A stretch of DNA of 64,000 nucleotides. Source: JBBROS01 sp963792675 (lineage in GTDB: Bacteria; Pseudomonadota; Alphaproteobacteria; Acetobacterales; Acetobacteraceae). Below are positions 52,604 through 61,768 of this stretch, in pieces. A model generated the notes under the pieces. That model was not told the origin of the DNA and did not search any database. It was given only the letters and a program-made list of their open reading frames with translations. Location of the stretch: positions 434,001 to 498,000 of the forward strand of contig CAWBWT010000002.1 in NCBI GenBank assembly GCA_963792675.1, read 5' to 3'. The stretch's first letter is position 1; each line of letters begins with the position of its first letter. The position numbers and the translations under genes are program-made.

Positions 52604-53934
52604 CGCTGACCCGGCGTCCGGTCTCGAAATCCGGGGCTGCGGGCTCAAGCAGGTCATGGATGGCGAATCGCTGCGTCGACCCGAGGTCCAGCGTGATGGC
52701 CTGTGACGCCGGCACCAGGCTGTTGCCCTTGCCATCGTCGATGGGTGGCTCGTTCCAAACGGCAACGACACTGCTGCCGTCCGACTTCTGCAGCACGAGC
52801 ACTTCGGCGGCGCCGCCGAGGGTGAGGTCGCGGGGATCGTAGGCTGCCGTGACCGGACCGGTATCGGCGCGGTTGCGCGGGTCCTCGAATTGGCCGACCG
52901 ACAGGAGGTGCTTCAGCCGTTCCAACATGGCGACGGCGGGCTTGGGCAACCCGTCGTGGCGGAACAGGCCGAAATTGCCCTCGGTATCGCCCGGTGCACT
53001 GCTGCCGTCGATCAGCTGGTAGAAATACAGCCGCTGCGCGCCGGCGGCGAACGCGTCGAAGAACTGGTTGGCCAGGTATTTGGCCTGCGACACCCCGTCG
53101 CGCGCGTAGTTGCCCGAGGTGCTCGCCCCCGTCTCCGTCAGCCACATAGGACCGGCTGGCAGTTGCGCGGCCTGGGCCCATCCGAACACCGACGCGAACG
53201 AGCCGACATCGGGGTTGGGCGGGATGGAGAACCCGGGCTGCCGCCCGCCGCCGGCGTAGAAATGGACGTTCCCGGCGTCGGCGAGGCCGGTGAGCGGGGG
53301 TAGGCGGGCGTAGTCCTCGCGCAGACCGCTGGCAATCGACGGCGCGATCAACGGCAGCCCGTGCAACTGTGGGGTTTGCCGCCGGAACTGGTCGAGGACT
53401 TTGGCCCAGGCGAGGCTGTTGGCAGGGTAGGCGTCCGGCCCGGTGCGATCGGCGTGATCGTCGGGGCCATGCGAGCCGCCCCCGGTCACTCGGTTGTTGA
53501 TCTCGTTTGGACCCTCGATTGCGCCGAGCAGCCCGCTTGCCGCAACCGCCCGCAACGCCCCTTGCTGCATGGCCCAGGTGGTCGCGGCGTCGTTCAGGTA
53601 AGCGGTGACGATCGCAGTCAGGCGGGGCGGCGGCAGCGCCGGATCGAGCCGGGCCATCGCTAGACGCAGTGACTCGAATTGCGGTCCGATCGGCCGGCCG
53701 TCTCGCGCCAAGGGCGAGCGGACCACGCTGGTGCCGATGCGTTGCAGCATCGCGGCATAAGCGTCGATCCCGGCGTCAATCCCGGGGTTACCGCACACCC
53801 CCCAGCCGTTGCGGAGATCACGGGCGCGGCGCACCGCGACCGAACCCGGGATCGCACCGCTGGCCGCACGCGCCGCCGGCCCGGACGCCAGGTACCAGGC
53901 CGGCGCCCAACAGGCGCCGGCGGCTCAGGCGCAC
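52545..53934 (-). pseudogene. Exported glycoside hydrolase of clan GH-A type, frameshifted at signal peptide
   Basis: From GTG 53934 a Tat-like signal LSRRRLLGAGL is seen, but the frame then departs. The mature protein (WYLASGPAARAAS, then DLRNGWGVCGNPGI) is in another frame. The shift is near 53895-53912 and the span is 3n+1. The mature enzyme (about 430 residues) has IEGPNEINN, the acid/base NE of clan GH-A barrels, and WLTETGAS with the probable nucleophile Glu. Likely a periplasmic endoglycosidase trimming or freeing the polymer. Next to the Wza-type export gene. Confidence 0.72.
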
Positions 53935-53950
53935 CGGGCCGGTCTGGCCG

Positions 53951-54535
53951 TTAGAACAGGCGTTCGTAAACCTTGATGACGTCACCGGGCTTCACGTAGT
54001 CCTGCGGCGAGATCTTGCCAACGGTCGTGGTCGCATCGTTCGGCCGCACGACATAGGCGTAGTCCTCGACCGAGCGGTAGGTGAACCCACCGGCCGAAGC
54101 GATCGCCGTCAGGAGCGTCATGCCGGGCTGGTAGGGGTATTGGCCGGGCTTGGCCACCTCGCCGAGCACCGAGATCGGGCGGTAGTTGACGACCTCGACG
54201 GCCACGCTCGGGTTACGCAGCAGCTTCTGCTTCAGCAGCTCGCCTTCGATCGTCTTGCCGAGCTCGGTTGAGGTCAGGCCAGCCGCGCGGACGTTGCCCA
54301 GCAGCGGGACGGCGATGTAGCCGCCGTCGCCGATGCGGAAATCCTGGCTCAGCGACTGCTCGCCGAAGGTGATGATGCGGAGCTGGTCGCCGACGCCGAG
54401 TTGGTAGACCGTTCCGTTGTATTCGGGAATGGGCTGCAACCCGCGCCCGGGGGAGCACGCTGCCAGGACCAAGCCGAGCAAGCAGATCCCGAGCATGGGA
54501 AGCAACGATTTGAGGGAGCGTCGGTGGTCCTTCAT
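53951..54535 (-). CDS. Polysaccharide export outer-membrane lipoprotein (Wza/ExoF type)
   Basis: 194 residues. Lipobox LVLAAC after a signal peptide (about 27 residues), then the Poly_export domain QLGVGDQLRIITFGEQSLSQDFRIGDGGYIAVPLLGNV and a SLBB domain NYRPISVLGEVAKPGQYPY..LLTAIASAGGF. Much shorter than E. coli Wza, like ExoF-type proteins that lack the outer-membrane helix. Forms the exit channel with the co-polymerase. GGAG precedes the ATG. The outer-membrane barrel gene lies 45 bp upstream on the same strand. Confidence 0.9.
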   Translation of the reverse strand: MKDHRRSLKSLLPMLGICLLGLVLAACSPGRGLQPIPEYNGTVYQLGVGDQLRIITFGEQSLSQDFRIGDGGYIAVPLLGNVRAAGLTSTELGKTIEGELLKQKLLRNPSVAVEVVNYRPISVLGEVAKPGQYPYQPGMTLLTAIASAGGFTYRSVEDYAYVVRPNDATTTVGKISPQDYVKPGDVIKVYERLF

Positions 54536-54579
54536 GGTCGTCTCCAAAAATTCGCCGGCACACAAACAGCCGGCGTTAC

Positions 54580-55926
54580 TTACAGCCGTAAACCAAGCGT
54601 GAGCAGGCTGAGCGTCGAGGTGTAGCTGTTGCCGCCTCCGCTGCGATAAGCGACGCTGAACTGACCGCCCACCCGCAGGTACCGATTTAGCAACCAATTC
54701 GCACCGGCGCCAGCATTGTAGATGGTTTGCGTCGTGCCGGCTTCGCGGGTGGTGAGCCCATTGCCTGCGACGCTGGCCGACGGGAAGTCGGCTTGCAGGA
54801 TTTCGCCGAACCCGATCAGGGTGACGTTGCGGCGCAGCTCGTGGTCCACGCTCAAGCGGGCGGCGGTGAAGGTATAGCCGGCGATGCTGTCGTCGGTCGG
54901 GTCCTCGATGTCGCGGCGGGCGAGCAGCGTCACCGTCGTCAACCGGGTCGGCGTCCAGATCACCGACGCCTCGACGATCGGCGTCGTCAGGTTCTTGTAG
55001 GCGGCCGCGGTGAAGTAGCGCGCCTGCACGCCCGCCAGGACGCGGAAGCGGAAGTTCGAGCCGGGCGCCGGATAGTCCAGGCCGCCGAGGATGGAGAACC
55101 CATTGGAGTTGCGCTTCGGCTGCCCCACCGTCCCGGCCGACGAGTAGTCGATATTGGTACCGCGCACCACGACCAAGGCGTCCTGCTGCGCCCCGATCTG
55201 ATACCGGGTCGTCAGCGCGCCCTGCAGTACCGTGCGGTTGCGGTAGCTCTGATCGACCCGGGTGGTGCCGCTGCTGAAGCTGTCGAAGTCGTAATGGGAG
55301 ACGGTCAGTTCCGGCACGAACGTCAGCCGGCCCGATGTCCGGGCGGTATAGCTGATATCGGCGGTATCGACGCGGAACGCGACCGGCTGCGAGACGCTCG
55401 TGAAGTCGAGCGCGCCCGGGATCTGGGTCAGGTTCTGGTGGTCGTAGCGGGCGTCGATCCGATCGCGACCGACGTCGATCGAGCCGCCGATATTGGCCGA
55501 CCATGTGGTGAAGTTCTGCGACGGGACGTCGAAATACCGTCGATCGTCCAACGCCGCGCCGACGAACAGGGCATTGCGGTCCCAGTCCGACCGCGCCTGC
55601 ACCGAGGCGGTGGTGTCCAGGAAGCTGCTGCCGCGGCCGCCTTTGAAGCCTTGGACGTTGCTGTTGTAGCCGAAGCCCTCGACGACGTTGGGGCGGACGA
55701 TGAAGCTTCCGGCGCGGACGCCGCCTGCTTCGTAGCGGCTGAGCGCCAAGCCGCGGCTGTTGTCGAGTGTCGGCGTGCCGCGGATGTCGGCACCGTAGGG
55801 CTCGAAGTAGGTGTCAAGCACCTGGGCGGCAGCAGGCTTCAGGCCCATTGCACACCCAAGCGCCAGCACGGGCGCAACCCCGGCTGCCCGCTTCAACAAC
55901 TCAACCGTTTGTCGCCGTACCGCCAT
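54580..55926 (-). CDS. Outer-membrane beta-barrel protein of the exopolysaccharide locus
   Basis: 448 residues. Signal peptide (VRRQTVELLKRAAGVAPVLALGCAMGLKPAAA-Q). The mature part is rich in alternating strands with aromatic ends (RYEAGGVRAGSFIVRPNVVEGFGYNSNV, AQARSDWDRNALFVGA.., SVAYRSGGG) and resembles the outer-membrane beta-barrel family often placed next to exopolysaccharide export genes. It may be the outer-membrane pore for the polymer, which the short lipoprotein downstream lacks. ATG 55926 matches a signal peptide; 32 in-frame residues upstream are not convincing. Confidence 0.8.
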   Translation of the reverse strand: MAVRRQTVELLKRAAGVAPVLALGCAMGLKPAAAQVLDTYFEPYGADIRGTPTLDNSRGLALSRYEAGGVRAGSFIVRPNVVEGFGYNSNVQGFKGGRGSSFLDTTASVQARSDWDRNALFVGAALDDRRYFDVPSQNFTTWSANIGGSIDVGRDRIDARYDHQNLTQIPGALDFTSVSQPVAFRVDTADISYTARTSGRLTFVPELTVSHYDFDSFSSGTTRVDQSYRNRTVLQGALTTRYQIGAQQDALVVVRGTNIDYSSAGTVGQPKRNSNGFSILGGLDYPAPGSNFRFRVLAGVQARYFTAAAYKNLTTPIVEASVIWTPTRLTTVTLLARRDIEDPTDDSIAGYTFTAARLSVDHELRRNVTLIGFGEILQADFPSASVAGNGLTTREAGTTQTIYNAGAGANWLLNRYLRVGGQFSVAYRSGGGNSYTSTLSLLTLGLRL

Positions 55927-56031
55927 TGCCCACCAAGAGTCTCTCGAACTGTATGGACAATCATACCCCAATCCGTCTCTACCCCAACGTGGGTTCGTGC
56001 TTTTTTGTAGCGGGAAAACCACAGATTTCGA

Positions 56032-56823
56032 TCAAGAGGGACCTGGAAGCCACACATCGGTTCGGCCTAGGAAATAATACGCAATCAGGCCGACCCACTC
56101 GTGCAACGCCGAATCGATGCCGCCGAGGCGGTCCGGCAAGCCTTGCTCGAGGTCGAACCGGGGGTGCCGGCCGACGCGGTATCCCACCGGCCAAGCCAAA
56201 ACCGGCCAGCCGGCCCGGCGGAAGCTGCCGACTGCGCGCGGCATGTGGGCCGCCGACGTGACCAGCAGCCAGGACTTGCCGGGCTGCGGCCGCACGATCG
56301 CCTTCAGCATGACAGCATTCTCGTGAGTGGTGCGCGACCGGTCCTCGTAGACGACCGGGCGCACCAGGCCGAGTTGCGCGAACAGCCTGGAAGCGACCTC
56401 CGCCTCGGACAGGCGCGAGCCCTCCAGCCGCCCGCTGCCGCCGGTAAAGGCGAGTTGGGCACTGGGATACTGCCGGGCGAGGGCGACGAACGCGGTCATT
56501 CGTTCGGCCGATCCGTTCAGCGCCGGCGTGCCATGCTGCTCGGTCAAATAGGTTTCGACCGCGCCGCCGAGCACGACGATGCCGTCGACGCGCGCCGGCG
56601 CCGGCTGCGGCCGCGAGAACCGGCTCTCGAGCGGCAGCAGCAGCAAGGCGTCCACCGGCAGCACGACGCACAGCGCCAGCATACCGGCCGATAACGCCAG
56701 CAGCCATCGGCCCCGGCCCGCTGGCCGGCGCAGCAGCAGGGCGGCTCCGGCCGCGACACCGAGCACCAGGACCGTGCTGGGCCGCAGCAGCAACCACAGC
56801 AGCTTGGGAATGAAGAAGTCCAC
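56032..56823 (-). CDS. YdcF/ElyC family (DUF218) membrane protein
   Basis: 263 residues. Two N-terminal membrane helices (FFIPKLLWLLLRPSTVLVLG and a second up to about 60), then the DUF218 domain: DGIVVLGGAVETYL, AFTGGSGRL, ENAVMLKAIV, WLLVTSAAHMPRAVGSFRRAGW. ElyC-type proteins influence the undecaprenyl-phosphate lipid carrier and envelope integrity, which would fit an exopolysaccharide locus. GTG 56821-56823 is preceded by GGAG at 5 bases. Confidence 0.83.
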   Translation of the reverse strand: MDFFIPKLLWLLLRPSTVLVLGVAAGAALLLRRPAGRGRWLLALSAGMLALCVVLPVDALLLLPLESRFSRPQPAPARVDGIVVLGGAVETYLTEQHGTPALNGSAERMTAFVALARQYPSAQLAFTGGSGRLEGSRLSEAEVASRLFAQLGLVRPVVYEDRSRTTHENAVMLKAIVRPQPGKSWLLVTSAAHMPRAVGSFRRAGWPVLAWPVGYRVGRHPRFDLEQGLPDRLGGIDSALHEWVGLIAYYFLGRTDVWLPGPS

Positions 56824-56957
56824 CGAAGCTCCGCAAAGACGCCGGAGCGAACACATCCGGGCCAGCAGTGCTTAACCGTCAGGCGGACTGCGCACCAGCG
56901 TGGCCGGCCGCGGAACGGAAGGCCGGGTTCGGGCGCTACCAAGCCGACCGCGCGGGC

Positions 56958-58340
56958 ATGGTCGCCGCGGGGGCGGGGAGATGCGATTTGCCCAAAGGCG
57001 TGCGCAGGCAATTTCTGATCGGCATGGCGGCCGTCCTTCTCGGGCTCCTGGCTGGATGCGGCGATCGCGCCACCTTGCCGCTCGAGGCGGGGATCGGCCC
57101 GGACCCGACCCTACCGCCGCCGCATGCCACCTTGCTGCCGACCCTGAACATCGCCCCGGCAACGGCATGGCCGGCGGGTGCCACCCCGACGGTGGCGCCG
57201 GGGTTGCGGGTTGTGGCGCTGGCGCGCGGGCTGGACCATCCGCGCTGGCTTACGGTGCTGCCCAACGGCGACATCCTGGTCGCTGAAACCAACGCGCCCG
57301 TCCGGCCGGCCGATGCGTCCGGCGTGCGCGGCATGGTGCAGCGGATGATCATGGCGGCCGCGGGGGCCGGCACGCCGAGCGCCGACCGCATCACCCTGCT
57401 GCGCGACGACGGCCATGGTGGCGTCGAGCGGCACCTGTTCCTGGACGGCCTGCATTCGCCGTTCGGGATGGCGCTGGCCGGCGACGCGCTCTATGTGGCC
57501 GATACCGACGCGTTGCTGCGGTTCCCGTATCGGACCGGACAAACCGCGATGACGGCGCCCGGCGACAAGGTCTGTGACCTGCCGGCGGGCCCGATCAACC
57601 ATCACTGGACCAAGAACGTGGTGGCCACCGCGGACGGCCGCACGCTGTATGTGAGCGTCGGCTCGAACAGCAACGCGGCCGAGAACGGGCTTGCGGCCGA
57701 GGACGGGCGCGCGGCGATCTGGCAGGTGGACGCCGCAACCGGACGACACCGCATCTATGCGAGTGGCCTGCGCAATCCGGTCGGCATGGCGTGGGAGCCG
57801 CAGACGGGCGCGCTCTGGGCGGCGGTGAACGAGCGCGACGAGATCGGCAGCGACCTCGTCCCGGATTACATGACGGCCGTGCAAGACGGCGCGTTCTATG
57901 GCTGGCCGTTCAGCTATTACGGACAGCACGTCGACACCCGGGTGAAGCCGCAGGACCCCGCCCTGGTGGCGCGCGCGGTGGCGCCCGACTATGCGCTCGG
58001 GGCGCATACGGCGTCGTTGGGCCTGGCCTTCTCAGGGCCCGAGGGCTTGTCGCCGTTGTTCAAGCAGGGGGCGTTCGTCGGTCAGCATGGCTCGTGGAAC
58101 CGCAAGCCGCGGAGCGGGTACCGGGTGATCTTCGTGCCGTTTGCCGGCGGGCGGCCCACGGGCGCGCCGGTGGAGGTGCTGACTGGATTCCTCGACCGGG
58201 CCGGGCGGGCGCAAGGGCGGCCGGTGGGCGTGGCGGTCGATCGGAGCGGCGCCTTGCTGGTGGCCGACGACGTCGGCAACACGGTTTGGAAAGTAACCGG
58301 CTCCGTTGAAGCGCTTAGAACGGCTTCGCGATCACCATGA
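56958..58340 (+). CDS. PQQ-dependent sugar dehydrogenase-like lipoprotein (sorbosone dehydrogenase family)
   Basis: About 460 residues. Signal with lipobox LLAGC (at about 34 from ATG 56958). Six-bladed propeller of the glucose/sorbosone dehydrogenase family: LDHPRWLTVLPNGDILVAE, LHSPFGMALAGDALYVADTD, INHHWTKNVVA, GLRNPVGMAWEPQTGALWAAVNERDEIG, FVGQHGSWNRKP. Oxidises a sugar or aldose in the periplasm, passing electrons to the respiratory chain, if PQQ is available. The start is uncertain (56868, 56958 or GTG 56997). Divergent from the YdcF-like gene; converges with hemJ. Confidence 0.85.
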   Translation: MVAAGAGRCDLPKGVRRQFLIGMAAVLLGLLAGCGDRATLPLEAGIGPDPTLPPPHATLLPTLNIAPATAWPAGATPTVAPGLRVVALARGLDHPRWLTVLPNGDILVAETNAPVRPADASGVRGMVQRMIMAAAGAGTPSADRITLLRDDGHGGVERHLFLDGLHSPFGMALAGDALYVADTDALLRFPYRTGQTAMTAPGDKVCDLPAGPINHHWTKNVVATADGRTLYVSVGSNSNAAENGLAAEDGRAAIWQVDAATGRHRIYASGLRNPVGMAWEPQTGALWAAVNERDEIGSDLVPDYMTAVQDGAFYGWPFSYYGQHVDTRVKPQDPALVARAVAPDYALGAHTASLGLAFSGPEGLSPLFKQGAFVGQHGSWNRKPRSGYRVIFVPFAGGRPTGAPVEVLTGFLDRAGRAQGRPVGVAVDRSGALLVADDVGNTVWKVTGSVEALRTASRSP

Positions 58341-58770
58341 TGACGATGATGGCGAGCAGCACCGTCGGGACCTCGTTGGCGATGCGATAGAACCGTTCCG
58401 GCTTCTGGTTGCGGTCCTCGAGGAACTGACGCCGCCACTTGCCGGCCGCGCCCTGGAACCCGGTCATCAGGATGACCATCAGGAACTTCACGTGCCACCA
58501 GTTGAAGTGCGCCCAGTCCACGACCCCGGGCGTCAGCACCAGCAGCACGCCGAAGGTCCAGGTGGCAATCATCGCCGGCAGCATGATCTGCTTCAGCAGC
58601 CGCCGCTCCATCACCTTGAACCGCTCGCTCTCGGTCGAGCCGCGGGCCAGGCTGCAGTGGTATACGTATAAGCGGGGCAGATAGAAGATGCCTGCCATCC
58701 AGGCGATGACCGCGATGACGTGGAACGACTTTACCCAAGGGTAGACGGCGAGGAGCCAGGACAGGGTCAT
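58315..58770 (-). CDS. hemJ: Protoporphyrinogen oxidase HemJ
   Basis: 151 residues, four membrane helices. Conserved HVIAVIAWMAGIFYLPRLYVYH with the family His, VDWAHFNWWHVKFLMVILM, and RFYRIANEVPTVLLAIIVIMV, all typical of HemJ, which oxidises protoporphyrinogen IX in many alphaproteobacteria. The position near hemH and hemE supports heme synthesis. ATG 58768-58770 overlaps the stop of the HAD gene (ATGA). It overlaps the end of the sorbosone-dehydrogenase-like gene on the other strand by 26 bp. Confidence 0.92.
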   Translation of the reverse strand: MTLSWLLAVYPWVKSFHVIAVIAWMAGIFYLPRLYVYHCSLARGSTESERFKVMERRLLKQIMLPAMIATWTFGVLLVLTPGVVDWAHFNWWHVKFLMVILMTGFQGAAGKWRRQFLEDRNQKPERFYRIANEVPTVLLAIIVIMVIAKPF

Positions 58771-59438
58771 GCGGCCCGTTGCATGGCAATCCGCAGGATC
58801 GGCGCCAGCTCGGACAGCGCCCGGACCGGCGTGGCGCCGGCCGCCCGCAAGGCGGCCCCGTCACCATGGAGGTCGAGACCGACGACCGCCATGCCGGCTG
58901 CAACCGCGGCCTTCACCCCCGGAACGCTGTCTTCCACCACCAGACAGGCGGCAGGCGGCACGCCTTCGGCCGCGGCGGCGGCGAGGAACACGTCCGGGAA
59001 TGGCTTGCCGCGCGGCACGTCGCGGGCGCTGTGCTGGCGGCCGGCGATCAGCCGCGCGAGCCCGGTATGGCGGAACTTGACGTCCATTTCCTCATGGGAG
59101 GAGTTGCTGGCGACCCGGTAGGGCAGGCCCAGGGCACTGGCCGCGCGCAACGCGTCGGCCGCGCCGGGGATGGTTTCGAGCGTGTCGAAGACGGCTATCA
59201 GGCGCTGCCGCAAGTGCTCGACCCAACCGTCGGGCACCGGGTGGCCGAGCCGGGCCTCGACCACGGGCGGGATGTCGGACAGGCGGTGGCCGATGAACAG
59301 CGCGGTGCTTTCCGCCTCGGTCATCGGCCATCCGAGCTTGCTGATCTCGATCGCGACCACCCGGTTGCTCGGGCCCTCGCTGTCGACCAGCACACCGTCG
59401 CAATCGAAGATGACGAGGCGGAGGGGTTCGGGGGTCAT
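58767..59438 (-). CDS. HAD family hydrolase (beta-phosphoglucomutase-like)
   Basis: 223 residues. Motif I VIFDCDGVLVDSE (nucleophile Asp and DxD), motif II RVASNSSHEEM, motif III Lys in GKPFPDVFLAAA, motif IV VVEDSVPGVKAA. Phosphatase or phosphoglucomutase-type enzyme with a cap domain; substrate unknown. The stop overlaps the hemJ start, implying an operon reading hemE-hemH-HAD-hemJ, though a 124-bp gap with a REP-like hairpin lies between hemH and this gene. Confidence 0.88.
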   Translation of the reverse strand: MTPEPLRLVIFDCDGVLVDSEGPSNRVVAIEISKLGWPMTEAESTALFIGHRLSDIPPVVEARLGHPVPDGWVEHLRQRLIAVFDTLETIPGAADALRAASALGLPYRVASNSSHEEMDVKFRHTGLARLIAGRQHSARDVPRGKPFPDVFLAAAAAEGVPPAACLVVEDSVPGVKAAVAAGMAVVGLDLHGDGAALRAAGATPVRALSELAPILRIAMQRAA

Positions 59439-59515
59439 ACTCGGCGCGTCCTCGCGGTCTCGGGCCCGATCGCCCCAGGAAGGGCCGCGCCGCCGGCGTT
59501 CTCTGCGGGGGAGAG

Positions 59516-59538
59516 GTCCCCGGGTCAAGCCCGGGGAC
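59516..59538. repeat. REP-like hairpin with TCAAG loop
   Basis: 9-bp stem GTCCCCGGG / CCCGGGGAC around TCAAG, followed by GAC. Between hemH and the HAD gene. Same family as 1135-1157, 25540-25562 and 25647-25667, with a different stem sequence. Confidence 0.7.
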
Positions 59539-59562
59539 GACGTGTCGACGAAAAGAGGAGGG

Positions 59563-60696
59563 TTAAGCCAGTTCCTTGACCGGTGCGGCGACCGGGGGCG
59601 CGACGGCAGGCTGGGCGGCGCCAGCGCGCGCATGGGGGCAGTCGCCGAACGGCTTCGGGCAGGTGCGGCCGCCGACAAAGCTGCACAGGCCGGGGCCGCG
59701 GCCGGTCGAGGCCTCGACCAGTTCGGCCAAGGCGGCAATGAACCCGGCGTCGCTGTTCTGTGCCGGCGCCCGGAAATAGCCCGGCACGCCCTGCTTCTCG
59801 GCGAACTCCCTATATTCGACGTCGAGCTCGACCAGCGTTTCCGAATGCTCCGAAACGAAGGCGATCGGCACCACCAGCACGGCGACCTTGTCGTGAGCGG
59901 CGCGCTCGATCTCGAATTCGGTGCTGGGGTCGATCCACTTCTGCGGGGTCGCACGCGACTGGTAGCAGGTGGTGAAGTCCAGGTCCTCGATCCCCAGCAG
60001 GCGAACGACGCCGGCGACGGTACGCTCGACCTGAAACTGGTAGGGGTCGCCCGCCTTGACGATCACCTCCGGCAAGCCGTGCGCCGAGAACAGGACGCGC
60101 AGCCCGGTCTCAGCCGGCAGCGCCGCGCGGGCGGCCTCGTAGCTGCTGCGGACGATCGCCGCGGTCGCGTGCAGGAAGCCCGGATCGGAATGGTAGCAGC
60201 ACAGCGTCGTCACCGGCGCCACCAGCCCGGCTTTCGCCGCGGCCTCGCGCCAGGCAGTCAGGCTGCTGCCGGTGGTGGTTGTGGAGAAGTGCGGGTAGAG
60301 CGGGACCAGCACCACCTCGTCCGGGTCCCATGCCTTGACCGCGCGCGCCGCCTCCAGGCTGAACGGATGCCAATAGCGCATGGCGATGAAGCAGCGCACG
60401 TCGTGGTCGGGACGGGTCTCGGCAATCGCCGCCTCGAGCGCGCGGGCCTGGTCCTGGGTCAGCTCGAGCAACGGGCTCTTGCCCCCGAGGATCTCGTAAT
60501 TGGCAGTGGCCGCCTTGACCCGCAGCCTGGCGATCAGGCGCGCGAGGAACGGGCGGACGAAGAACGGGACGCGGAGGATGGCCGGGTCCTTGAACAGGTT
60601 GATCAGGAACGGCTTGATCGAAGACGGCTGGTCCGGCCCGCCCAGGTTGAACAGGACAACGGCAATCTTTCGCTGTTCGGAGGCGGGGCGGGGCAT
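59563..60696 (-). CDS. hemH: Ferrochelatase
   Basis: Inserts ferrous iron into protoporphyrin IX, the last heme step. 377 residues from ATG 60696. VLFNLGGPDQPSSIKPFL at the N-terminus, catalytic His in LFSAHGLPE (His 206), Glu in VSEHSETLVELDVEY. The C-terminus has Cys 338, 346 and 353 in CSFVGGRTCPKPFGDCPH, and Cys 166/167 occur in TLCCYHSD, so a [2Fe-2S] cluster as in some bacterial ferrochelatases is possible. Start 60738 would overlap hemE; ATG 60696 fits the family better. Confidence 0.94.
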   Translation of the reverse strand: MPRPASEQRKIAVVLFNLGGPDQPSSIKPFLINLFKDPAILRVPFFVRPFLARLIARLRVKAATANYEILGGKSPLLELTQDQARALEAAIAETRPDHDVRCFIAMRYWHPFSLEAARAVKAWDPDEVVLVPLYPHFSTTTTGSSLTAWREAAAKAGLVAPVTTLCCYHSDPGFLHATAAIVRSSYEAARAALPAETGLRVLFSAHGLPEVIVKAGDPYQFQVERTVAGVVRLLGIEDLDFTTCYQSRATPQKWIDPSTEFEIERAAHDKVAVLVVPIAFVSEHSETLVELDVEYREFAEKQGVPGYFRAPAQNSDAGFIAALAELVEASTGRGPGLCSFVGGRTCPKPFGDCPHARAGAAQPAVAPPVAAPVKELA

Positions 60697-60727
60697 TCGA
60701 GGCAAGTTGGCCCGCGGCAACCGGTCG

Positions 60728-61768
60728 TCAAGCGGCACGGATCTGCTCCATCAAGGCGGCGACGTTGGCCGGCGGCGTTTGCGGCACGATGCCGTGGCCG
60801 AGGTTGAAGATGTGCGGACGGCCGCGAATGGCGTCGAGCACGCCGGCCGCTTCGGTGCGCAATGCGTTGCCGCCGGCAACCAGCGCCAGCGGGTCCATGT
60901 TGCCTTGGGTGGCAAGCCCGGCCGGGATCAGCGTCTGCGCCACGGCGAGATCGGCGCCGGTGTCGAGCGCCACGGCGTTGACCCCGGTGCGGGCGGCATA
61001 TTCGCCAACCAGCACACCGGCCAGCCGGGGAAAGCCGATGATCGGGACGCCCGGGTGCAGCGCGTTGAGCCGGGCTACGATCGCCGCGGTGGGCGCGACC
61101 ACCAAGCGGCGGAACAGCGCCGGCGACAACACGCCCGCCCAGCTGTCGAACAGCATCAGCACATCCGCGCCGGCCCCGACCTGGGCCGAAAGATAGGTGA
61201 CCGTCGCGTCCACCAGCGTCGCGATCAGCGCGTCCATCACCGCCGGCCGCCCATGCGCCATGCCGCGGATGTTGGTGAAGTCCTTTGAGCCGCCGCCCTC
61301 CACCATATAGCAGGCGACGGTGAACGGGCTGCCCGCGAAGCCGATCATGGTGGTCTCGGGCGGCAACCCGGCACGGGTACGCGACACCGTTTCCAGGATC
61401 GGTGCCACCGCGGCGGGCAGGCGGGCCAGGTCGAGCGCCGCCACCCCGGCCGCATCGCGGATCGGCGGCAGCACCGGCCCTTCGCCTTCCTTGAAGGCGA
61501 GACCCTGGCCGAGCGCCCAGGGCACGATGAGGATGTCGCTGAACAGGATGGCGGCGTCGAAGCCGTAGCGGCGGATCGGCTGCAAGGTGACTTCGGCGGC
61601 CAATGCCGGGGTGGTGCAGAGGCTGATGAAGTCCCCGGCGCGGCCGCGCACCTCGCGGTATTCCGGCAGATACCGGCCGGCTTGGCGCATCAGCCATACC
61701 GGGGGTGGCCAGACTGCCTCGCCGGCCAGCACGCGGAGGAGGGGTTTGGCAGCCTTGCTTCTATCCAT
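60728..61768 (-). CDS. hemE: Uroporphyrinogen decarboxylase
   Basis: Removes four carboxyl groups from uroporphyrinogen III to give coproporphyrinogen III. 346 residues. Signature PPVWLMRQAGRYLPEYREVR, then ILFSDILIVPWALG, MIGFAGSPFTVACYMVEGGGS and FNLGHGIVPQTPPANV. It lies directly beside the probable replication origin, as in Caulobacter and other alphaproteobacteria where hemE borders oriC. Confidence 0.96.
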   Translation of the reverse strand: MDRSKAAKPLLRVLAGEAVWPPPVWLMRQAGRYLPEYREVRGRAGDFISLCTTPALAAEVTLQPIRRYGFDAAILFSDILIVPWALGQGLAFKEGEGPVLPPIRDAAGVAALDLARLPAAVAPILETVSRTRAGLPPETTMIGFAGSPFTVACYMVEGGGSKDFTNIRGMAHGRPAVMDALIATLVDATVTYLSAQVGAGADVLMLFDSWAGVLSPALFRRLVVAPTAAIVARLNALHPGVPIIGFPRLAGVLVGEYAARTGVNAVALDTGADLAVAQTLIPAGLATQGNMDPLALVAGGNALRTEAAGVLDAIRGRPHIFNLGHGIVPQTPPANVAALMEQIRAA

